DNA from: Methylomarinum sp.
Lineage (GTDB): Bacteria; Pseudomonadota; Gammaproteobacteria; Methylococcales; Methylomonadaceae
Direction of reading: 5' to 3'
Assembly: GCA_013139755.1 (NCBI GenBank)
Contig: WTAG01000372.1
Coordinates: 1 to 5,275 of the forward strand
Length of the DNA stretch: 5,275 bases
Every line of letters begins with the position of its first letter. The first letter of the stretch is position 1. The translations under genes were made by a program, and so were the position numbers. The notes under the pieces are model-generated. The model was given only the letters and a program-made list of their open reading frames with translations, ran no database searches and had not been told where the DNA came from. Shown piece by piece: positions 1 to 5,275 of the stretch.

Positions 1-1320
1 ATGGATATTGAACAGATTAACAATTGTCCCTAGTTCACCTTTATCAGCAGTTATTATGTCGGAAGTAGTTACATTCTGATTTTTTAAGCTTATTTGTGAT
101 GCTATTTTTTTAACGCGTGAAATAAAAAAAACATGAACACACAAATAGATAATACCTATGCTGGCTATAGCCGTCAGAATAAGAGGCCATAACAATAGTT
201 CTATTTTTTGTTTGACCTCAGCTGTAATCAAAGAATAAGGAATAATATTAATGACTTTCCAGTGAGTCTCCGGCATAACTGAAACTGAAATCAAGCTTTG
301 TTCATTTACGATAGGAGCCATATCCATTTTAAAGCTGGATACTTGATATAAATAATCTAAGTTATTTTTTTTTGGCTGCTGAATTATAGATGAAATGAGT
401 TTGGCTTCATCATCTGATATTTGATAACTATCTTGTGAAAGTTTTGATTGCAAGCTGGGATCAAAAGAGTCTATTTGACTATCCTGAAACTGTTTGTTAG
501 TTAATTTAGTAATCGCTTCATTAATAGACTTAAATGCTGGATTTTGAATTGCCAGTTGATCTAAAGTCGGAAATTCATCCAGTCCTAAAGGTGTTTGGGC
601 TGGAAGTTTAGTGATGAGTTTGCCATTTCTATCCACAACAATAGCATAACCTCCAAAAGTTGATGTCCACGATTTAACCAGCTCAGTCAGTCCAGATAAA
701 TTCATATCGACAGTAGACACACCGTAGTATTGCTTACCTTTATATATAGGGATGCTACAGGTAACCATTGGCTCTTTAGAATAGGGATCAATATATGAAC
801 TTGACCACATAACATCACCGGCTGATTGGTAGCGTATAGGTGCATACCATGCTTCATGGTGGTACCCCATACCATCAGGATCATTGTAGTCATCGAAAAA
901 CTGGAGTGTATTATTCTGATCTTTACCCCAAAAGAAACTATTACGTTTTGTATCGGGGTTAAATAAATATGGTTCAGGCCAGATACCACCTCCAGCGATT
1001 AGTTCTTGGCTGGGAGAACCTTCAAGTAATGACTTAAAGAGATTAAGATAATCTTTTTTATTAGGCGATATAACAGTGGCAACATTTGCCATCGAAGCTG
1101 CCAATGTATGAGCAACGGATGTTTTTCGTTGTAATTCTTCGATAATAGCTCGATTTGAAAGCTCATTATTTCGCCATTCTTTTTTTTCTAATACTTGGCT
1201 AACATTAGTTTGTATTAATGAAAATGCTAAAAATACAAAGAGACCAAAGCTGATAATAAATATTGTGGATAATCTGAATTGGAGCCTATGCCACCATTGA
1301 GATTTAAAGTGATTGGACAT
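1..1320 (-). CDS. Membrane sensor protein, double-Cache domain plus HAMP, 3' end off the window (partial)
   Basis: The reverse frame is open from ATG at 1320-1318 to the left edge (440 codons, no stop). A stop at 1341-1339 leaves no earlier start, and there is no clear Shine-Dalgarno before the ATG. Residues 1-17 are cytoplasmic and basic; 18-38 form TM1. Residues about 40-373 form an extracytoplasmic region resembling a dCache sensor: GGGIWPEPYLF (residues 110-120), the DDYNDPDGMGYHHEAWY stretch (143-159), WSSSYIDPY (172-180), then MVTCSIPIY and YYGVSTVDMNLSGL around 185-211. Residues about 374-400 form TM2, and 401-440 start a HAMP linker with the conserved Glu-x-Gly step in KGELGTIVNLFN. 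Such proteins bind small ligands outside the membrane and signal to a cytoplasmic output domain. That domain is not visible, so it could be a diguanylate cyclase, histidine kinase or chemoreceptor. The Arg expected in the amino-acid-binding dCache motif seems to be absent near YHHEAWY, so an amino acid ligand is not supported. Family assignment rests on motif recognition, not a search. Confidence 0.85.
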   Translation of the reverse strand, partial: MSNHFKSQWWHRLQFRLSTIFIISFGLFVFLAFSLIQTNVSQVLEKKEWRNNELSNRAIIEELQRKTSVAHTLAASMANVATVISPNKKDYLNLFKSLLEGSPSQELIAGGGIWPEPYLFNPDTKRNSFFWGKDQNNTLQFFDDYNDPDGMGYHHEAWYAPIRYQSAGDVMWSSSYIDPYSKEPMVTCSIPIYKGKQYYGVSTVDMNLSGLTELVKSWTSTFGGYAIVVDRNGKLITKLPAQTPLGLDEFPTLDQLAIQNPAFKSINEAITKLTNKQFQDSQIDSFDPSLQSKLSQDSYQISDDEAKLISSIIQQPKKNNLDYLYQVSSFKMDMAPIVNEQSLISVSVMPETHWKVINIIPYSLITAEVKQKIELLLWPLILTAIASIGIIYLCVHVFFISRVKKIASQISLKNQNVTTSDIITADKGELGTIVNLFNIH

Positions 1321-1364
1321 TTTTTGTAAAAGTATTTGTTAGTTGACAAGTCTGACGACATATT

Positions 1365-1376
1365 AACATTAATGTT
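1365..1376. repeat. 12-bp perfect palindrome AACATTAATGTT upstream of the sensor gene
   Basis: AACATT is followed directly by its reverse complement AATGTT, centred about 50 bases upstream of the sensor start codon. Position and symmetry would suit a dimeric repressor or activator site. In AT-rich DNA a palindrome of this length can arise by chance, and I do not recognise it as the site of a known regulator. Confidence 0.3.
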
Positions 1377-1519
1377 TTTATATAATTATTAGATGGGTTG
1401 TTTTTTTATAATTCCAATTTTTTGATCTTTCTATGACGGTTTCAATGCTAAGAATTAAAGGGGGGAAGTCGATTTTTATTTTCTTTAAGAGTGTACAGAT
1501 AAGCTTTATTCTCTGCTTT

Positions 1520-1535
1520 TAGCTGAAGCCAGCTA
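1520..1535. repeat. Small hairpin, 6-bp stem with 4-nt loop
   Basis: TAGCTG (1520-1525) and CAGCTA (1530-1535) pair perfectly around the loop AAGC. It has no T-run after it on the plus strand and an A-run on the minus strand, so it is not a convincing terminator. Function unknown. Confidence 0.3.
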
Positions 1536-1640
1536 CCCAACAAATTGTACGATTTAATTGTGGTCTATTTTAGAAAATGTCAGGTTAAGTTTTAGCCAAT
1601 ACAAATAACGCTATGTAACAGTCTTTGTTTATTGTTTTTT

Positions 1641-1682
1641 ACGGCGCATATATAACTGAGCTTTCTGAAAAGCCATGCGCGT
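1641..1682. repeat. Nested inverted repeat able to fold as a two-tier stem-loop
   Basis: The outer arms GCGCAT (1644-1649) and ATGCGC (1675-1680) are perfect complements, extendable by AC (1641-1642) with GT (1681-1682) if G1643 is bulged. Inside them GCTTT (1660-1664) pairs with AAAGC (1669-1673) around a CTGA tetraloop. The outer arm is GC-rich against AT-rich surroundings. A few T residues (1690-1693) follow on the plus strand at a distance, which is too weak to call a terminator. It could be part of a small RNA or an old repeat element. Confidence 0.3.
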
Positions 1683-1699
1683 GCGATGGTTTTAATTAG

Positions 1700-1717
1700 A
1701 TAAGGGAATGACCTTAT
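1700..1717. repeat. Small inverted repeat, 6-bp arms
   Basis: ATAAGG (1700-1705) and CCTTAT (1712-1717) are perfect complements separated by GAATGA. It lies just before the G-rich run at 1724-1736. No function can be assigned. Confidence 0.25.
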
Positions 1718-1853
1718 TACATTGGGGGCAGGGGGGTGATCGTAAGCTTATATTGTGACGAACTCGTATTTGTCAGTAATTGGTATTAAATCAAGATAAT
1801 GATTGTTTGGGTACACTTATGCGCCCCTAGAGTATCTAAATAAACAATGATAA

Positions 1854-1881
1854 GCTACCTCATAAAGCTGAATGAGGTAGC
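1854..1881 (-). terminator. Terminator-like hairpin downstream of the small secreted-protein gene
   Basis: GCTACCTCAT (1854-1863) and ATGAGGTAGC (1872-1881) form a perfect 10-bp stem with an 8-nt loop, beginning 61 bases past the stop codon of the minus-strand gene at 1943-2335. On the minus strand the stem is followed by TTATCATTGTTTATTT, which is T-rich but interrupted, so termination may be partial. It is the strongest inverted repeat in the window and well placed to end that transcript, or to protect its 3' end. Confidence 0.55.
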
Positions 1882-1942
1882 AATTTCATCTTTGATCTAA
1901 GCACAGAAAGAAAGGCTATGAACTTTAGATCGATAGTAACTA

Positions 1943-2335
1943 TTACTCTCTAGGTGCTTTACAAGTTGCTGAAACTACGCCTCCTTGGCTCACTGTAAAT
2001 CCACCTGTTCCTGTAGAAGGGCCTCTAACTTCAAGATTTGCCCATCCAGGAATACCAATCATGCAAGGTATTCCTTCTGCTCTTCCTTGAATCTCTATAG
2101 GGTTTTCTTCATCAACTATATATTCAGCTTTACATGTTGCTAATACATAGTTTTTATTTATTGTTAGTTTTGTCTCAGCAGGACCTTGGTGAGCGAATGA
2201 TTCATCTTCAGCAATGATATGACACATATTCATAACAGGATTAATACCAACAAAGGGAGCTTGATGCTGCGGCATTGCATTAACATTCATAGTAGAAACG
2301 AGCAACACAGCACCTAAACCAAATATTTTTTTCAT
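1943..2335 (-). CDS. Small secreted protein of unknown function, four cysteines
   Basis: This 130-residue protein begins with a typical Sec signal peptide: MKK, a hydrophobic core GLGAVLLVST, and a likely signal peptidase I cut after VNA (residue 20), leaving about 110 residues for the periplasm or outside. Cysteines lie at 38, 68, 91 and 125, an even number that could form two disulfides. The short string ATCKA occurs twice, at 66-70 and 123-127. The C-terminal third is rich in Gly (GIPGWANLEVRG, STGTGG), suggesting a small beta-rich fold. The start is supported by AGG seven bases before the ATG (2345-2343). It is transcribed divergently from pstC, so the 320-base gap serves both, but no PHO box faces this gene. 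I do not recognise the family, and nothing in the sequence shows a link to phosphate. No catalytic motif is visible. Confidence 0.8.
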   Translation of the reverse strand: MKKIFGLGAVLLVSTMNVNAMPQHQAPFVGINPVMNMCHIIAEDESFAHQGPAETKLTINKNYVLATCKAEYIVDEENPIEIQGRAEGIPCMIGIPGWANLEVRGPSTGTGGFTVSQGGVVSATCKAPRE

Positions 2336-2456
2336 GTTTTAACCTAATTAAATAGAAAAATGCTACACATTAAAATATGCATATCCATAATAAATAAAGC
2401 AATGGTCATGCCATCTTTAAAGCCCTTATAAATCATTTGGTTAGATAAAGGTGGTA

Positions 2457-2479
2457 ATATAACTATGTTATATAACTAT
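2457..2479. repeat. Cluster of ATAAC/GTTAT half-sites with a 10-bp direct repeat
   Basis: ATATAACTAT occurs twice, at 2457-2466 and 2470-2479, with a 13-base period. The same bases contain the perfect palindrome GTTATATAAC (2467-2476) and the inverted pair ATAAC (2459-2463) with GTTAT (2467-2471). Three half-sites in 18 bases inside a divergent control region could be an operator, but the composition is almost pure A and T, so chance is a real alternative. Confidence 0.3.
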
Positions 2480-2579
2480 ATTTTAATATTTAAGTATTGT
2501 GATATGGCGTAATATTTTTTTCTTAAAAAAATACGTTGTGTGTTTTTTAAAACCAATGCTTAATTCATGTAAAAAATAA

Positions 2580-2607
2580 TATCCATAAACGAGTTGCTTG
2601 ATGGATA
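2580..2607. repeat. 7-bp inverted repeat just upstream of the PHO box
   Basis: TATCCAT (2580-2586) and ATGGATA (2601-2607) are exact complements separated by 14 bases, ending eight bases before the PHO-box candidate. The arm spacing would suit a regulator binding two turns of the helix. The string ATATCCATAA that contains the left arm also occurs at 2381-2390 near the leftward gene. No regulator is recognised. Confidence 0.25.
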
Positions 2608-2615
2608 AAATAGCA

Positions 2616-2633
2616 TTGTCATAAAGTTGTAAT
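2616..2633 (+). promoter_or_regulatory. PHO box (PhoB-binding site) candidate for pstC
   Basis: Two heptamers, TTGTCAT (2616-2622) and TTGTAAT (2627-2633), are separated by the 4-base AT-rich spacer AAAG, giving the 11-base period of a PHO box. Against the E. coli heptamer CTGTCAT they match at 6 and 5 of 7 positions. The downstream gene is a phosphate-transport permease, the classic PhoB target, which makes the match far more credible than sequence alone would. It replaces the -35 element; I see no TTGACA-like hexamer at that spacing. Confidence 0.75.
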
Positions 2634-2643
2634 ATTTTCTTTT

Positions 2644-2649
2644 TAAACT
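2644..2649 (+). promoter_or_regulatory. Putative -10 element of the PhoB-dependent pstC promoter
   Basis: TAAACT starts 10 bases after the last base of the PHO box, the spacing known for PhoB-activated promoters. It matches TATAAT at 4 of 6 positions, including the first T, the second A and the final T. Transcription would then start about at 2656, the first base of the pstC start codon. The overlapping TTTAAA at 2642-2647 is an alternative. Confidence 0.45.
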
Positions 2650-2655
2650 GATCAT

Positions 2656-4932
2656 ATGACTGAAAATATAAATAAACAAAACCCCTCGTTACTGCAACAT
2701 GGTGGCTTAACTACTTACCAGCGTTGGCGACTGATTAAGGATAATCTTGCAGGCAAAGGGGTGATTGTCGGTGGTTTAAGTGTAATTGTAGCTATCGTAC
2801 TCATTTTCTTTTACTTGTTGTATGTCGTACTGCCGTTATTTGAATCAGCTGAATCAGAAGCCGTTGTCACATATGATGTGCCGGAAGTCAGTGCGGGTAA
2901 AACCGTGTTACTGGCAATGGAAGAGCAAAACGAAGTTGCGGTTAGATTTACTGACCAAGGTAAGGCGGTCTTTTTTGCTGTTGCAACAGGAAAAACCGTT
3001 TTAACAGAAACATTGGCTATTCCTGAAGACGTTAAAATCAGCAGTTTTGCACCAGGTAATGCTGCCAATGGGGTGGTGATTTATGGCTTGTCTGATGGCC
3101 GTGTGGTGGTTGCCAAGCATGAATATAAAATCAGCTATCCGAATGATGTTCGGCTGATTAGCCCTAAAATAGAATATCCTTTAGGTCGCGAACCATTAGT
3201 GATAGATGCAGAGGGCAGTGCTTTAGAAAAAGTCTCGATAAGAGTCGATGAGGATATGACCACGATAGTGGCAAAAACCGCAAGTAATCACATTGTTTTA
3301 AGTCATTATGAGAGAGAAGAGTCTTTATTTGATGATGACGCAACGCTGGAACAGAGTACAGCGGTTTTAGATTCAATTGCCATGGATGTTGAGTATTTGC
3401 TGCTTGATAAAGAACAGCGATTGTTGTATCTGGCAGGAAAACAAGGGGCTTTAAGTGTTTATAGTCTGGCTGATAAACAGAATCCTGAATTATTACAACA
3501 CCTGAGCGTCATTGATAAAGGTAGACAGATCACCCAGATAGCATTTTTGAACGCAGAAATCTCCTTATTAATTGCTGATGATGCAGGGTTCGTGTCGCAA
3601 TGGACAATGATCAGGGATGATAAAAATCAGCATGTGATGAAAAACCTAAGGACATTTAAGGTCACAGATAATGCGGTTGTTTATATTGATGCAGAGCAGC
3701 GCCGAAAAGGCTTTATGACAGTAGATAGGCTAGGCAAGGTGGGGGTTTATCATTCAACCGCTGAGAGGCTATTGATTGAGCAGCAGGTGACTCAAGCAAC
3801 ACCGGTTGCATTAGCGCAATCACCTCGGGCTAATGGATTTTTATTACAGTCAGACGATAACGCAATTAACTTTTGGCGAGTAAGAAATGAGCACCCAGAT
3901 ATATCGTTAAGTTCAATCTGGCAGGAAGTCTGGTACGAAAGTTATCCTAAACCCGATTATATTTGGCAATCTTCTTCTGCCAGTAATGATTTTGAGCCAA
4001 AAATGAGCTTAACGCCTTTGGTGTTTGGTACTTTAAAGGCTGCATTTTACGCCATGATTATCGCGGTTCCTTTAGCTATTATGGGCGCAATTTATACCGC
4101 TTATTTTATGGCACCCGCTATGCGCAATTATGTTAAACCCAGTATTGAATTAATGGAGGCACTGCCTACTGTTATTTTGGGTTTCTTAGCAGGTTTATGG
4201 TTAGCACCATTTGTTGAAGAAAATTTAGTCGGTATATTTTCATTATTCATGACGGTTCCCTTGGGCGTTATGTTTTTCGCATTCGCCTGGCAACATTTGC
4301 CTCGATCAATTAGGCATAGAGTGCCTGAAGGTTGGGATGCAGCATTGCTTATTCCGGTCATTATTATTTCGGCTTGGTTGTCATTTATATTAAGTCCTGG
4401 CATTGAATCCTTGTGTTTTGGCGGAGATATGCGTATTTGGATGAACGATGTCTTTGGGCTAGGTTATGACCAACGTAACTCCTTAGTGGTCGGTTTAGCG
4501 ATGGGTTTTGCGGTGATTCCAACAATATTTTCTATTACCGAAGATGCTATTTTTAGTGTGCCTAAAAATTTAACTGTGGGATCTTTGGCTCTAGGGGCAA
4601 CTCCCTGGCAAACAATGACCCGGGTTGTGTTATTAACAGCAAGCCCAGGTATTTTCTCGGCGATTATGATTGGCTTTGGGCGCGCAGTGGGAGAAACCAT
4701 GATTGTGCTGATGGCAACAGGTAATACCCCGGTGATGGATTTAAGTATCTTTCAAGGCATGCGAACTTTATCGGCAAATATTGCGGTAGAAATGCCAGAG
4801 TCTGAAGTGGACAGTACCCATTATCGGGTATTGTTCCTTGCGGCATTAGTCTTGTTTTTGTTTACTTTTATTTTTAACACGCTGGCTGAACTTATTCGTC
4901 AGAACCTAAGAGAAAAATACAGTTCATTATGA
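2656..4932 (+). CDS. pstC: Phosphate ABC transporter permease PstC, long form with periplasmic insertion
   Basis: PstC pairs with PstA to form the inner-membrane channel of the high-affinity phosphate importer, driven by PstB and fed by the periplasmic binding protein PstS. The 758-residue protein is more than twice the length of E. coli PstC. Order: cytoplasmic N-terminus with YQRWRLIKDNLAGKG, TM1 at about 36-59, a periplasmic region at about 60-445 with propeller-like repeats, then the permease core from about 450 to 758. The core carries ALPTVILGFLAG (502-513), an EAA-like loop with LALGATPWQTMTRVVL (644-659), and FGRAVGETMIVLMATGN (674-690), close to the PstC/PstA signature. An additional hydrophobic segment lies at 565-581. 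In the EAA-like loop VGS (641-643) stands where the usual Glu-Ala-Ala would be, a feature I believe common in this long subfamily. The start is fixed by an in-frame stop at 2644-2646 and by the conserved N-terminus; no Shine-Dalgarno is visible. It follows a PHO box and overlaps pstA by the stop/start ATGA. Confidence 0.95.
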   Translation: MTENINKQNPSLLQHGGLTTYQRWRLIKDNLAGKGVIVGGLSVIVAIVLIFFYLLYVVLPLFESAESEAVVTYDVPEVSAGKTVLLAMEEQNEVAVRFTDQGKAVFFAVATGKTVLTETLAIPEDVKISSFAPGNAANGVVIYGLSDGRVVVAKHEYKISYPNDVRLISPKIEYPLGREPLVIDAEGSALEKVSIRVDEDMTTIVAKTASNHIVLSHYEREESLFDDDATLEQSTAVLDSIAMDVEYLLLDKEQRLLYLAGKQGALSVYSLADKQNPELLQHLSVIDKGRQITQIAFLNAEISLLIADDAGFVSQWTMIRDDKNQHVMKNLRTFKVTDNAVVYIDAEQRRKGFMTVDRLGKVGVYHSTAERLLIEQQVTQATPVALAQSPRANGFLLQSDDNAINFWRVRNEHPDISLSSIWQEVWYESYPKPDYIWQSSSASNDFEPKMSLTPLVFGTLKAAFYAMIIAVPLAIMGAIYTAYFMAPAMRNYVKPSIELMEALPTVILGFLAGLWLAPFVEENLVGIFSLFMTVPLGVMFFAFAWQHLPRSIRHRVPEGWDAALLIPVIIISAWLSFILSPGIESLCFGGDMRIWMNDVFGLGYDQRNSLVVGLAMGFAVIPTIFSITEDAIFSVPKNLTVGSLALGATPWQTMTRVVLLTASPGIFSAIMIGFGRAVGETMIVLMATGNTPVMDLSIFQGMRTLSANIAVEMPESEVDSTHYRVLFLAALVLFLFTFIFNTLAELIRQNLREKYSSL

Positions 4933-5275
4933 TGATTAAAGAGTGGTTTAAAAGCGGTAACCCATGGGTATGGTTAAATGCAGCAGCCGTCAGTACCAGT
5001 ATTATTTTAGTGATAGGATTGTTATTGCTTGTTGCTGTGCGCGGTTTAGGTCATTTTTGGCCGGCTGATGTTGTCGAATATTCTTATATTGAAGGCACCG
5101 AAACGCAAATAATTGCTGGCGAGCTAGTTGATACTAGCGTTATGTCGGCAGCGATGGCTAAAGAATCAGGCTATAAATTAAAAGCTGGCGCAGATACCTT
5201 GGTTCAGCATTTAATTAAAACAGGGAATAGGGATATTACCGGAATGGATTTTCGTTGGATTCAAGATCAAAATAT
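4929..5275 (+). CDS. pstA: Phosphate ABC transporter permease PstA, long form, 3' end off the window (partial)
   Basis: The frame opens with ATG at 4929-4931, which overlaps the pstC stop TGA as ATGA, and stays open for 115 codons to the right edge. A second ATG follows at once (4932-4934), so either may be the true start. The protein begins WFKSGNPWVWLNAAAVS, with a TM segment at about residues 18-37, then RGLGHFWPADVVEYSYI (38-54). I recognise this as the N-terminus of the long PstA that accompanies long PstC in gammaproteobacteria. The rest of the visible part (55-115, polar, starting GTETQIIAGELVD) belongs to a periplasmic insertion between the first and second membrane segments. The permease core lies outside the window. 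The overlap implies translational coupling with pstC and a shared PhoB-controlled transcript. A weak purine run (AAGAGA, about 4909-4914) lies too far upstream to be a clear ribosome site. pstB and phoU would be expected next. Confidence 0.9.
   Translation, partial: MMIKEWFKSGNPWVWLNAAAVSTSIILVIGLLLLVAVRGLGHFWPADVVEYSYIEGTETQIIAGELVDTSVMSAAMAKESGYKLKAGADTLVQHLIKTGNRDITGMDFRWIQDQN

Larger units (their letters stand above)
1321..1942. other. Non-coding spacer, about 620 bases, between the sensor gene and the small secreted-protein gene
   Basis: I find no open frame with a start, ribosome site and protein-like composition here, and no tRNA, rRNA or insertion-sequence ends. The stretch contains the upstream region of the minus-strand sensor, a 12-bp palindrome, several small inverted repeats, two runs of five to six G in otherwise AT-rich DNA, and a terminator-like hairpin near its right end. 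Both flanking genes run on the minus strand, so it is the 3' region of the secreted-protein gene and the promoter region of the sensor gene. It could hold a small RNA or decayed genes, but nothing in the sequence proves either. Confidence 0.6.
2336..2655. promoter_or_regulatory. AT-rich divergent control region between the secreted-protein gene and pstC
   Basis: This 320-base gap contains no credible gene. It must hold the promoters of both flanking, divergently transcribed genes. Visible elements are the PHO-box candidate near its right end, a cluster of ATAAC/GTTAT half-sites in the middle, and a 7-bp inverted repeat at 2580-2607. For the leftward gene only weak promoter matches can be found (for example TTGCTT followed 17 bases later by CATATT on the minus strand, about 2402-2374), so I do not call one separately. 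Confidence 0.6.

Noticed and set aside
702..989. Minus-strand 95-codon frame inside the sensor gene
   Set aside because: It lies in another frame of the dCache coding sequence, whose own frame is continuous and carries recognisable domain motifs; its translation resembles no protein.
1343..1348. Perfect TTGACA on the plus strand, as a -35 element
   Set aside because: At 16-18 bases downstream there is only ACATTA-like sequence, not a convincing -10, and no plus-strand gene follows for more than 1,300 bases.
1724..1736. Intramolecular G-quadruplex
   Set aside because: Only two long G-runs are present nearby; a four-tract intramolecular quadruplex would need splitting the runs with very short loops, which is weak evidence.
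1321..1942. Remnant insertion sequence or tRNA in the long spacer
   Set aside because: I found no transposase-like translation, no paired terminal repeats at the edges, and no tRNA T-arm or cloverleaf pattern.
2381..2588. Direct repeat ATATCCATAA at 2381-2390 and 2579-2588 as a mobile-element target duplication or att site
   Set aside because: Ten AT-rich bases about 200 bases apart, with no terminal inverted repeats, transposase or integrase between them; chance is sufficient.
2811..4846. Several short frames on both strands within pstC (2811-3068, 2822-3004, 3164-3376, 4128-4403, 4464-4700, 4664-4846)
   Set aside because: All are shadows of the full-length, well-supported pstC frame, without ribosome sites or protein-like features of their own.

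Overview
The window looks like chromosomal DNA of an AT-rich gammaproteobacterium. The best evidence is the pair of long-form phosphate-transporter permeases at the right. PstC and PstA proteins with large periplasmic insertions, ending or beginning with strings such as THYRVLFLAALVLF and VRGLGHFWPAD, are the type I associate with Pseudomonas, Vibrio, Shewanella and gammaproteobacterial methanotrophs. The genus cannot be fixed from the sequence; a Methylococcales-like host is only a guess.

Layout, left to right. Positions 1-1320 (minus strand) hold the first 440 codons of a membrane sensor: TM segment, double-Cache-type extracytoplasmic domain, second TM, and the start of a HAMP linker. The output domain (GGDEF, kinase, chemotaxis or other) lies off the left edge. 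Positions 1321-1942 are a 620-base non-coding stretch with several hairpins and two G-runs but no credible gene. One 10-bp perfect hairpin sits where a terminator of the next gene would lie. Positions 1943-2335 (minus strand) encode a 130-residue secreted protein of unknown function with four cysteines. Positions 2336-2655 are a divergent, very AT-rich control region that ends in a good PHO-box candidate. Positions 2656-4932 (plus strand) encode a full-length long-form PstC, and from 4929 a long-form PstA begins with an ATGA stop/start overlap and runs off the right edge.

How it fits together. The PHO box just before pstC suggests PhoB-controlled expression of a pstC-pstA-(probably pstB-phoU) operon for high-affinity phosphate uptake. 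No pstS (phosphate-binding protein) lies between the promoter and pstC, so the binding protein must be encoded elsewhere. The PHO-box spacing predicts a transcript that starts at or next to the pstC start codon, which also lacks a Shine-Dalgarno sequence. This is the most testable unusual point in the window. I see no clear mobile element, CRISPR array, tRNA, rRNA or wholly new multi-gene system.
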